NCBI RefSeq assembly: GCF_030272615.1
Contig: NC_081415.1
Coordinates: forward strand, 102,280,796-102,344,795
Length of the DNA: 64,000 bases
Source of the DNA: Cryptomeria japonica
Lineage: Eukaryota > Streptophyta > Pinopsida > Cupressales > Cupressaceae
Direction of reading: 5' to 3'
The translations under genes were made by a program, and so were the position numbers. Each line of letters opens with the position of its first letter. The stretch's first letter is position 1. The notes beneath the pieces are model-generated. The model searched no databases and was not told the DNA's origin. It saw nothing but the letters and a program-made list of their open reading frames with translations. Of this stretch, positions 34,501 to 46,500 are shown in pieces.

Positions 34501-37500
34501 TTTGAAAATCAGCAATGTCTTATCTCATAGTGGACCACCAATTATCATCAAGGATCCTTTGTTTAATGGCTTTTCTTTCAGCAATGCTTGCATTAGGCCA
34601 TCTATTACACTGTATATTCACCAACATCAATTGTAGAGCATCATGCACCTCAATAATCCTCTCTAACAAAATGAAGTAACTAGCATATCCTGTCTCCACA
34701 AGTTTGAGAAATTCCTTCTCCGAAGAAGTCCTAAAGAGAGCAAATGAGGTATGGTGGTTGCAAATGAACATTTGAATATTTCTAACTTGTGTCACCACTT
34801 CCTTTACCCAATCTAATTTCCCTATGTCCTTCAATGCATGAACACAAGGAGTCCAAAAGATGTGCTTGTAAGCACCTTGCACCATCAAGCCAACCAACTT
34901 GCACACACATGCTGAATCAGTAATGACCTAAACAACATTTGAGTACCCAACCTCCTCTATGGCCTCTCACAAAATGCTAAACTAAAAGTCTACATCCTTG
35001 TAATTCCCTGAACAGTCAATGGCTCTAAGAAAATAAGGGCCAACTGTGCATGTGACTATGATGTTGATCAATGGTCGATGTCTAATATCGGTCCACCCAT
35101 CCATCATATAGAACAACTTATCCTCATCCAAGTACACCTCATGTCCTCCATAACTCACCTTAGAATATGCTTTGTCAAAGATGGTAATGCGTAGTTTATG
35201 ATCTCTAGGGGGTACAAAAAAGAGGGACCAAAATTAGCTATATCTTTGACCATATTTTTGAAATAAGAATATTGGGCCACATGAAATGGGATGGCATGGG
35301 CATAAAAAAAATCACCATTGGAAGTCTTTGTCGTTTCCCGTGCCTGCACATTGAACATATTTGAAACTAACCCTAGCTGCCCACTATCACTAGCCTTCCT
35401 CTTTTCTTTTTTAGCATCCACACTATGAATAGCACTACCACTGGATGACATAGGGTGAAATGTATATAGTTGTGAAGGAAATTGCATTAGCATGGGCACA
35501 TTTTTAGTTTTACATTTGTTTTTTGCCTCCATATGTAATCTATAACACTCTATCTTCTCATGCTCCTTTATACTTGAAACAACCAAAAAATGAGACCACA
35601 CCCTTGTGTAGCTACTTCTAAAATCAGTATTGCATACATGACATAACCACACCCTACTCCCCACCTGAGTTTTTCTTTTTGACATCTATGGCATGAGAAA
35701 GGCAAAGAAGAGGTCTTTTGGGGTTAAAAGGGGCTTGTGCATAGGATTTTAAGGTAGCCAAAGGGCACTCAAATCTGTTTTGTGGTTGTACTTCACCCCA
35801 ACACCCTCAATCCCACTCCTAGTTATATTTATTTGACTTCCAACTTCTTTTTGGTCACTACTATCATTATCACTATTGCTGGCCATGTTTTATGAGTGTA
35901 ATAACTGTGATGCAAGTTTAGAGAACTGAAATATGAGGGATAAAAAAGAACAGACATTTGATGGGCATTTCTTCTTCAATCTTTGAAAAATTTGAAAAAA
36001 GAAAAGAAAAAAAATGAAACGACGACTTACCTGGAGTGATCTCAATGCTCAAAATGCTCCTTCAAAGCCTGTTGTTTCCTCTCTTTTTTCTCTCCTTCAA
36101 CTTCTGCTTCTTTCTCCTTTTTTGCTCTTCTCAACAAAATAAGAACACAATGATAAAATTAGGTCTTTTTGCCCATTAATGGCGAGCTGGAGGTGTGGGG
36201 GCCACTCAGCAAATAAGAATGAACGTTTTTTTTAAGTTTTGATTTTTTTATTAAAAAACTGGCCGTCCCCATTCATAGGAAACGTTTCGCAATTTTTTTT
36301 GCAGACTAGAAACACCAAGGAAACGTTTGCAGACATCCCCCCATCCCCAGACAAGTACCCAACCCCGAAACAGGTCTGTTTCACCTGGAAACGTCCCCAG
36401 GTATAACTGATTTTAATAAATTTAAAGTGTTTTTTTAAACACTTAAATATAATACTTGGGGGGAATATATAACAAAATAATTAGAGGGCCCGAAAAAAGC
36501 AACTATTAGAGGAGCACTTTTCCTCATTTTATCATCAAGTTATCCTTTGCATCCAATTTTCAGATGTGAGCAGTTTGTTCAATGTAGGGAACGAAAACCC
36601 ACTTAAATTCCACATTTGGAAGCAATAACAAAAACCCATGTTTCCAATCTAGGGTGATTCCACCCAGGAATCACAATTGTGCTGATTCATGGTGGATTTC
36701 AATTTTGCTAAAATGCCAGTATAGTGTTTTTGGCAAAGCAAAAATCATCATTTCATCACTGATGCATGTTTGCAGGTTTATATATTGAGTTTCAATATTT
36801 TTGGTGAAATTTTTTGGGCATCCTAAAGGGCTGGATCTGAGTTCTTACAGTCAATAACAGTTTCTGGTTGACAACATTGAAGAGTTTTGACACTATTTTT
36901 GGAGGTGGCTAGCTGCAACAAATTTCACAATTTATTTTTCAATGGCAGCAAACCATTTTTGTGAGATATTTATTGCTAATTTGGGAGGCACCACCCATGA
37001 GGACAGTTAATACATGCTCATTTGGCAATTTGAGGTCTAATTTACGTTTCCAAGATCTGATCTACATTACATCAACAAGAAGGAGGGTTAAAATAATGTG
37101 TTTGGTCATTGTAAACTCCTACCACAGTCATACAGCTGCTGTATCAGTCCAGACATTATCCTAGCTGGATAAGCCAGCTGTACCACAACAAAAAGGTCTA
37201 TGTGAGTTGAAAATTGTAATTTCAGATCTTATTTTGGTTTTAGAGAAACTTATGACTCGTAATCATTGCAAAAATCAATAAAATCAGACATTGAGAGTTC
37301 CCAAATTTATGTTTGAATCTGATCTGAGCATTTGAAGTGACATTGGGTTTGTACCGACCATTAAATTTATCAAAATTTGGTTTAGATTTGGCTTATAAAT
37401 GGTTTGCAGGTTTGATCAAATATATTCCATCATTATTTTCAATGTGTAATTCACTGTTTCAATTTGTTTCTTGTTTTAAAAAAAATCAAATAATTCAAAA

Positions 37501-40500
37501 AAAAGTATAAAAGCATAAAAAAATATAAAGGGGACATTATAGTGGTATCAAAACCAAGTTCCAGCTAACGTACAAGATAAAAGCTAACATTTTGGATGGA
37601 TCTCAGTGAAAAGATTTGAAAACCTACCAGAAGATATAGATGAATAATTGGATCCGAAAGCAACAAGAAATAAAATGTCAATTCGAACAAATGTTGCATA
37701 CACTGCAAAACATGAATACTACCAATACTGAAATTTTCCGCATCAACAAATAATCAACTAGTGATCAATACCATACTTCATCTTTTCCAGTCAAGGTTCT
37801 CATCAAAAGAACCACCTACGATTGAAAAGCAAAGACAACCAATAAATGATACCACCACTTGTTATGATGAGTATAAGACCTCAACCCTGATAGCAAGGAG
37901 ATGTTATCTTTTGAATAATTTTGCAGCATGGGAATGAGATCCCAATCTAGGAGAAGATTTCATCAAAACCAGACCCACAAGGATCTCCAAATGTATAGGA
38001 AAGAAATGGTGGAACCGAAGAAAGAAGAACAATCAAATTCAGAGCCACAATACATCACTGAGCAAATACCAAAGGGATTCAACATTAAAATTGAAAGTAA
38101 AGATTCTTTGAAAGATGTTTTATTGACTTCAAATGATTGTGAGGAGGAAAAGGCATCCCTTCTTGTATGCAAAGAGTTCGAGATGGATGAAGATGCACCA
38201 AATCATGAACTCTCCTCCAAACTTCAACATGGTGAGTCATTGATTGATTTTCAGAGTATCATTAAGGATGGATATGCATTAAGGACATTTTAATTAGCCC
38301 TAATTTTGAAGTTTTGAGTCACAAAGGTGGAGGTATTGAGAATATCTCAGCAAAAGAGAGTGAACATTTTGATTGTAGCCTAAGGTATGAAGATATTTCA
38401 GATTTGTAATTTCCTATTGTATATATATTAACTTCATTAATATTCTATAAGGCTTACAAATATTTCTGTATATTAAAAATATTGGGAAATATGTATATTG
38501 ACTGTAATATTCTTGCTTTTGGATGACAAATATATATATTTTTTATTTTTATATGTTTTTGTACAGAGTGACCCAAAACAAATCCAACTTCCAAAAACAT
38601 TTGCTGGATCCACAAACCAAATCCACAAATATAAACAAAGATCCAAACCAGAACAGGCAACTTCGGCAAAATCATACCAATTATTCACCTCATACGAAAT
38701 ACCTCAACCTTTCTAAGAAAAATCTCTTTTATCTATCTTTTATTGACAACATTCTAAATAGTATCTATCAAGTACAAGTCAATAGCTCTCCTCTTAGACT
38801 GATTTTGTATAAGAAAAATTTCTTTTATCTATCTTTTATTTCCTCTTCTGTTTCCTCCACTCTTCACTTGAGCATCTCTCTATCCTATATTTTTTCCCTC
38901 AAGGAAATAGCTCTCCTCTTAGACTGATTTTGTTGTTGAATCTGGCCCATTCTTTCTAATAGCTGCTGCATTAAGACCAAAAAAAACACGTCACCCCATC
39001 AATTGTGAAATTGTTGCCTGCCAAGAAACTGACAAATGCTTGATCAGGAAAGTTAAAATAGACATCAATGCTCATATGAGAAATTAAACAGTCTCCCACT
39101 CTTCCATTGAGACTGCCAACAGACAACCATAAAATAATGACACCAACCAAATAAATATGATCAGTCGCCAAGATGAAAAAAAGGTGAACTGCAGCCAAGT
39201 GAATGAACAGACATCCCAGAGGAAACAATCAAATGCCATAAACACCACTAAATCAGTAAAGGAATAAAGTGTGGCCTATGAGGAGATCAAATTGACCTCC
39301 AAGAAAGAAACAAAATGACTGCCAAATAAAAAGGAAGGTCAACCATTGTTCCTGACAAATAAGCATAAAAGGCAAACTCTACCAAGACAAGAATATTCAA
39401 CCGCACATGAAAAGAAAACTGCCACCATTCAATCTTCTACTCTAAAGGGTTCTTCAATTGTTGAAAGCAATATAAATCATCCAAACCATGACCCTGATAA
39501 AGAATGCTACTCCAATGACCTGTGACATGTTACCAAGTCACCTAGAGCAGCTTCCAATATACCTGCAACAGCCTGCTCTGGTAGCAGCCTATTGCACACC
39601 TGTAGCAGTCTCTTAACACGTGCAGCTGCCTAGACAACATATGTAGCAGTATGTAGCTGACTTGTAGAGACCAGTTGCAACCAATAGATGACCTGTAGAA
39701 CAGTTATAGGTAAGACCGGGCTGAAGAAAACCTGTAATAAACAATCTCTAGGAGAATTCAGTAATCATACCACACAAACAACCAAAATTATGAAACAAAC
39801 TTTTTTTTGGGTAGTGCAAAGATTGTTCGTAGACCAGGATGCTTTTGCATCACTACCAAATACTAAATATCTAACCGTACAAAGCAACAAATAGTTTTCC
39901 AAAGTAGTCAAACAACCAACATAGCTTTTTGTGACCTTAAATATGCGACTTAGTTTTTAATCAATTTATAAATGTGTCACTCTTAACAATTTTTACCCCA
40001 TTTACATAACTCAAAGAAATATAAACCCTTATCACATTTGGGTAAAAAGTATAATAACAACATCAGATGGACTTTTAGCTTCCTGTAGCTTTGTAGGACT
40101 TCTAACTGGGCTCACCTTATTGCTCGACTTAAATACCTCAAGACCATTAAAAAGTGCATTGGTATCTGTTGACGTGTATTTTGTACGCTATCAAACATAG
40201 AATAAAATACCCAAGGGCACCTTATCCTCTCTTGAGTAAAGCCTCTGAATGCTGAAGATATCGCAAAAAGGATCAATCAGGGTGACTTCAAGGTTCTTCA
40301 CTGTAGGATCTCTACGTGTGGATAAGCACCAATGGTCGTTGTGAATGCTGTTTCTTCAAGGGGTCTTACGCACTTTGAAAGCTGATCTGTGTTGTTCTCA
40401 CTTGACTGCAGGAACAGGATTTTTCCTAATACTAACAAATTCTCAAAAAAAGATCAAAAGATAGGGTTTTCAAGAGATGAATTCTACCCTAATCCCAAGA

Positions 40501-43500
40501 ATGACTCAATGTAGGCTAGACTTGGTAAGATTCTACCAATTTCAATATTGCCAAGGAATTACAACTCTACTGAAATTGATGCAATCTTCTAAGGTGATTA
40601 GTGGTTTTCAAATCATCAAAGACGATAGATACTATCATAAAGATACATATCAATATTCCAATAATGATCGAATGTTCAAGCAATCTCAATATCTCCAGTT
40701 GACCACACAAGGCGTCCTTACAATCAGTAAGAAGCTAGTGGTTTGGAAACGAATCTCACCAAAGATCAAGCACAACACTTAGTCCTTCAAACTTAAATAC
40801 CACTTCGACTGAGAATGATTCAAGAAAGTAAACAACCATGAAGACAGCCACAAGAATTGTAATAAAACACCATAACTTCAATATTTTATTGATCTCCAAG
40901 CCAAAATAGACAACAATTGTTCGAAATTCTCTCTTCACTACTCAATCTTGCTACAAAATAACTTTCTCTCTAAGCTCTCTCTCTAAAATCTAATCTGATC
41001 TAAACTTCTAATGACAAAATGAAAATAAGTGAGGGTAAATATAGCATCCTCAATTACAATGAACGGCCCAGATCGAAAGAAGATCAATGGCTGAGATTTT
41101 GACACCTAAACCCTAATTAAGGTTTGTTACAAAAAGTTCCCCTTTTAGATGAACATTATTAAATGCATAGCCAAATATTTAATTGGCACAAAAGTCGAGG
41201 AAACATAGACCAATGATAATTAAGATGCCACATCATCCTATAACAACCTTTCTTCTAGAACCTTGTTCCCTTTCCAATGCTCTTTCTTAGCATATGCAAC
41301 GAATCTGGACACAATTCCTTCAACCTCAGCGATGGGAATCTCAGGAAGATTCTTCATTCGTTCCTCCAAGTGAATAACCTGATCAAAGGCAGTGAGAAGA
41401 GCAGCTTCCCATCCAGGTTCAAGTTCTTTGATCTTCTCAATCAGGAGAATAGTAGTGAACATTAGATCCCGTTGCTCATCTGTGATGACATTCTCATCTT
41501 TGCAAAAGATCCTCTAACTCTTGGATGTCCACATCTGTCTCAATCTCGATTCGTCAGCCAAGGATGGTACACAATACCTCAAACACTTTATCCTGAATTG
41601 GATGGATGACACCGTCAACTTGACTGCATTTTGAGCTAATGTCTTCAAAAAGGACCTCTTTTATCTGGAGTAGAGTTGACCACTGTAGTAGGTTATGAGT
41701 TCCTCCATCCATTATCTTTTCCTGTGCTAGGATCTTCCTTGGTGTTTGCCTGATTACTTGCAGAACGGGAATGATAACATCTCTAGTGTGAGCGAAAGCG
41801 GCTACAGTTATCATTAGATTGTGGACGATCTCAAGGACCTGGATAGCTCGATGGATTGTCTTCATTCTTGTCACAAACTCGACGGCTACCGTGTGGGATT
41901 TATCAATCCAAGAACTCATAAGCTGAACCAAGCTCTTGACTCTTTCTGCTTCACCAACCGATTTGAGAGGAAGTGCCTGCACAGGAGATACTGCTGGATC
42001 CTGACGTCTCAAGGGCTGATTGAGATGACTAAAATAGCCTGTCCAAGCACCGACCTCTCTCTCAAGCTTCCTATTCTTTTCCATTTCTTCTTTAAGTTTG
42101 CCCTTAAGTGCTTCAAATGAATCGGTTGCCTTATCCATCGCCTGTTCAGAAGTGAGTGGACCAAGCTCAAATGTTTCTACATCATACTCATCTGCGAGAA
42201 TTTCACCTTCATACTTGTCCACCACTGGTGTAGCTATCTGCAATTTCTTGGATCCTGTCTCATCCCTTATTACTTTGGACATCTTGGTGGCCTTTTTCTT
42301 TTCCGTTACTTCTTGAGAATTTCCTATAAGGCTTTCCAAATCAATCACATTTTCTTCCTCCTCAATCACGATCACCCTTGTCAGTCTCTCTTTCAACCAA
42401 TCTGGAATGGCAGATCTTGTCTCTCACTTGTATTTCTTTAAGTAGGGGTTCATCTTCTCGGAGAGGAGATTGTCGCTTCATCATCATTTCCCCGATCTTC
42501 CTATAGCTCATCAATTTGTAGAGGTTGACTTGATGAATGTTGAGGTGTTTGACCCTTCTCGAGCTTATCATTCTGTACCATGGATTCCATAGATTCATCA
42601 ATCTCAGGCACCATCTTCTCTTGACCTTCAGCTTGACTTGCCTTCTTTTCACGTCGAAAAGATGTGCTTGATGGGCGATCTCGATTGGCCTCTTGCTTCT
42701 TCTTGGAAGATTCTGTTTTCTCGGGTCTTTCTTTCCTCTTTGCGCCTCTAGGATGAGAGTTGTCTTCACTTACACTTGCTCCTCCTTCTTCCGGTCTTTC
42801 TTCCAAAGTAAAAGTCATTGGTACATTTTGCTCTCTTAACTTCTGATGTTGTACATCCACCCATCTTCGAGTACATGACAAAACCGGAGCCATCAAAGCT
42901 CTCAAGTCCAAAATCTCAAGCTCGTCCCAAATCTCAAGCTCGTCCCAATCTATCTTCACTCTCTTATCTTCTTTGTCATAGGATGATTGGAGGCATCTGC
43001 CGTTGTCATGGGCTTGATCGGCTACTCTGTAAACTTTGCATTTTCTAATGAAATCTAAAGGCAATCTGGAATGCATCTTCCTTTTAACTTCTAAATCATT
43101 TGAGAGATTCATCCAAAAGTCTTCCACCTGAAACTCATGTCCGTACTTCCTAGCAACTGTCTCCTCCATATAACCATAAGGATCAAAATTCTCCCGCGAG
43201 GCAAAGAAGGTGAATGAATACAAGGCTAATTCCTTCTCTGCATCCTCTGAAGCTTGAATATTAGGACATAACTCAACTGAATTTCCCAATATGATAGGCA
43301 CGGGAACTCCATTTCCATGCTTGTGTCTGGATACCTTTGCACAAGCTACCAACTACCTGGTTACCTCAAGTAGCACTATTCTGTCTGTCAGATATCTCGA
43401 CAACATGTAGGGAGGTGAAGGACATCCCTGAACTCTTATGTATGTAAACTTTTGAAACTGGATGAACCATGCACCATACCTCTTCACAAGTTCTTGTGCA

Positions 43501-46500
43501 TCCAAAGATAGTCGATTGTGAATCCCGCCTTGCAAAATCCTAGTGATGTTCATCGTGAAGGTATCATTGACTAACTTGTAGTCACTTCCAGGTGGATGAT
43601 GCAGATGAACATAAGAGTCACAAACTCTTACCTCTCCGAGTCCTCTTCCGATCACTCCTCTGTGAGGTAGCCCTGCATACTCGAAACTCCTGATCAAGGC
43701 ATATATGACGTATGAGCTCATGTGGAACGACTTGGTAGGCTTTAGTCTTCTCAACTGCACGTCTAGGCTATTGCTAATTATTCTGGCCCAATGAATCGTT
43801 CCTTTTCCTTGGACAATCACTTGAATGAAGAAGAGCATCCACTTCTCGAAGTAGAAGGCTTGAGGAGCCCCTGTAACTCGATTTGAGCAAAGTTATCAAA
43901 TCTCTGTACTCTCCTGGAAATCAATTCTATGTGGTGTGTTAGGAATCTTGTTCAGACGAGGACGACTTTTGAGCAACCAATTCTTGTTGATGAGGTTCAA
44001 ACAGGTGTCAAGATCATCTTCATACATCGACCTGGCTCCTTCTAGGCTTTTGTAAATCATATCTTTATGCTCTGGAAGATGAAGAGCCTCACTTATAGCC
44101 TCCTCTGAAAGGTAAGCTAAAGTGTTTCCTTCCTTGGATACGATCGATCTCGATTGTGAGTCATAATGGCGGGCACACTCGATCATCGGCTCATGACACT
44201 GGACTGTTGGAGGGAAACCTGCCGCCTTGATGATGCCATTTTCAATTATCTTCTTCGTGATGGGTGATGGCTTGCCAATGTAGGGGACCTCTCGAAACTT
44301 CTTCACACTGAAGTTTCCCAAGTTGGTATCACCGATATTGCTCCATTTGGACACGATCCTGGTCTCCAACTCTTCGTTCTTTTGATCTTCTTTGATGAGG
44401 GCTGGATGACTAGTGGATGCTCCTGCCTTTGGAGTCGCCATCTTGACACCTACACAACATTTCACAATTAGTAATATATCTTGAAGCATAGAAATATAGA
44501 GTGAAAAGGAAGATTTAAGATTTTAATTAGGAAACTTCATGATAAATCTTGAGTTATCATTTTCTAATTAATTACGCAATACTTGGATTTTTCAAAAACA
44601 AATGTTCAAAAATCAAATCTTCAACAAGGGTGTCAAGATGATTTCGCCATACCTCCTCTTGAGTATTAAACTCTAAGAAATGATGCAAAAATAGATGAAT
44701 TTTGCTAGGCAAAATGTAGATCAAAGTTCTCCCTTGGATAAAATGCGCCTCCTTTAGCCTTCAAAAAGAATCGACTCCACTTCCTTCTAGTCTCCAACAC
44801 TTGAAATAAATTCGCTCCAAGCAAACCAGATTTCACACCTCCAATTAGCTCTCCAAATTCGCACTTAAGGCAATGATTGAATGATTTGAATTGTGAAAAA
44901 ACACCTCCAATATATAGAGCGCTCACCCCTTTGCTCCCTCTAGGCCGACTTGGCAAAAAGAGGTTAAAAATAAATAAAATTTCCAAAAAAGGGGGGCCGA
45001 CTTGGCAAAATAAATGAAAATAAGGCCTTGTGCACTTTATATTTAATTTTAATTTAATAAAAATTAATTTTAAATGCCTTCACAATAAAAGTTCGATTTT
45101 TTAAGGCTTAAAATTAATTTATTAAATGCCAAAATTTAATGTCAATTTAATCTTAATTTTCCACACGCCTCAAAATTAGCAATTTTAGCGGCCTAATGCA
45201 ATTTGGAGAATATTAATTTTTAAAACAAGGCTTAATGAGATTTCATGAGGATTTCGCCCTGGACCCTCTCTGAGGGTCAGGAGCGATTTTTGAATTTTAG
45301 CCTTGACTATTTCACATTTTAACTTGAAAATCTCCTGGAGGGTAAATTGATATCCCGTTAACGTGTTGCACTTCAAATTTGACATCTTTTATGAGGAAAA
45401 ATAGGTGAAAATGCAACTTTCGCTCTGGACCTTCACTGAGGGTCGAGCGATTTTTCACTTTTTGCTCAAATTTAGCATTTTTCAACCTCCAAAATCTCTT
45501 CAAGACATCTCAACTAGGCCTCCTCACTGACCTGCAAACTTAGCTTTGCCAAATTTTGGGAAAAAGGTGTGTTTTTTAAGTTTCTCGCTGTGGGCCCTCT
45601 CTGAGGGTCAGGGGTGACTTTTTGATTTTGAGTTTGATTCTCCATCATTTTTCATCGAAACTTTGTTCATCATTTGGCAATGTCCTTCCTTAATCCACTC
45701 CAACCAAATTCGCTTTGGTGTTGCAAGGTAAAATGAGGATTTTCAACAATATCGCTATGGGCCCTCTCTGAGGGTCCGGAGCGATTTTTGTAATTGCCTT
45801 CAAAATATTGATTCTCAACAATTTCTTTCCACTTCAAGGCTTTTCAAACATTGTTTCTGACCCATGCCTAACCTTAGCTTTCCTCAATCTTGGATGAAAA
45901 TTTCCCATTTTAGGTTTCTCGCTGTGGGCCCTCTCTGAGGGTCCGGAGCGATTTCTCGCTGTGGACCTTCAGTGAGGGTCCGGAGCGATTTTTTCATTTT
46001 GGGTTGGTTTCTCCTTGTGTTGATCCTCCAAATTATATTCAACGGATAAAACATGCTTTCCTTCATCCCCTCCAATCATAAAATCACTTTGATCTTGCAA
46101 TAATAATGCATATTTGAAAATCTCGCTGTGGACCCTCTCTGAGGGTCAAGAGCGATTTTTGCTTCCTGGACCAAAATGCTTCACTTTTCATCTAAAAATT
46201 ACTTTGCCCAGGGAGATGTCATCTTGTTCTTTGCTATGAATAAAAATTCATGTCCAAGAAAGGTCCAAAAATGTGCACACAAAGAAAATCGTTGTGGGCA
46301 CTCTCTGAGGATCAGGAGCGATTTTTCCTTCCCTGGGCAAAACTCCTTCAATTTATCATCTTTGATCAAGTCTGGATACTTCATTGTGCTCATTTCATCC
46401 ATCCGCATGCCTTTGACATCTTAAGTTGACCAAATAAGGCTAGCAATGACCCCTATAAGATTTCTCGCTGTGGGCCTTCAGTGAGGGTCTGGAGCGATTT

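Noticed and set aside
37928-38293. 121-codon plus-strand frame as a host gene
   Set aside because: It follows a retroelement primer site and stop-riddled gag-like sequence, with no domain of its own.
44451-44457. CACAACA upstream of the element B ORF as an internal LTR start
   Set aside because: Only seven bases match the terminus; flanking sequence is unrelated.
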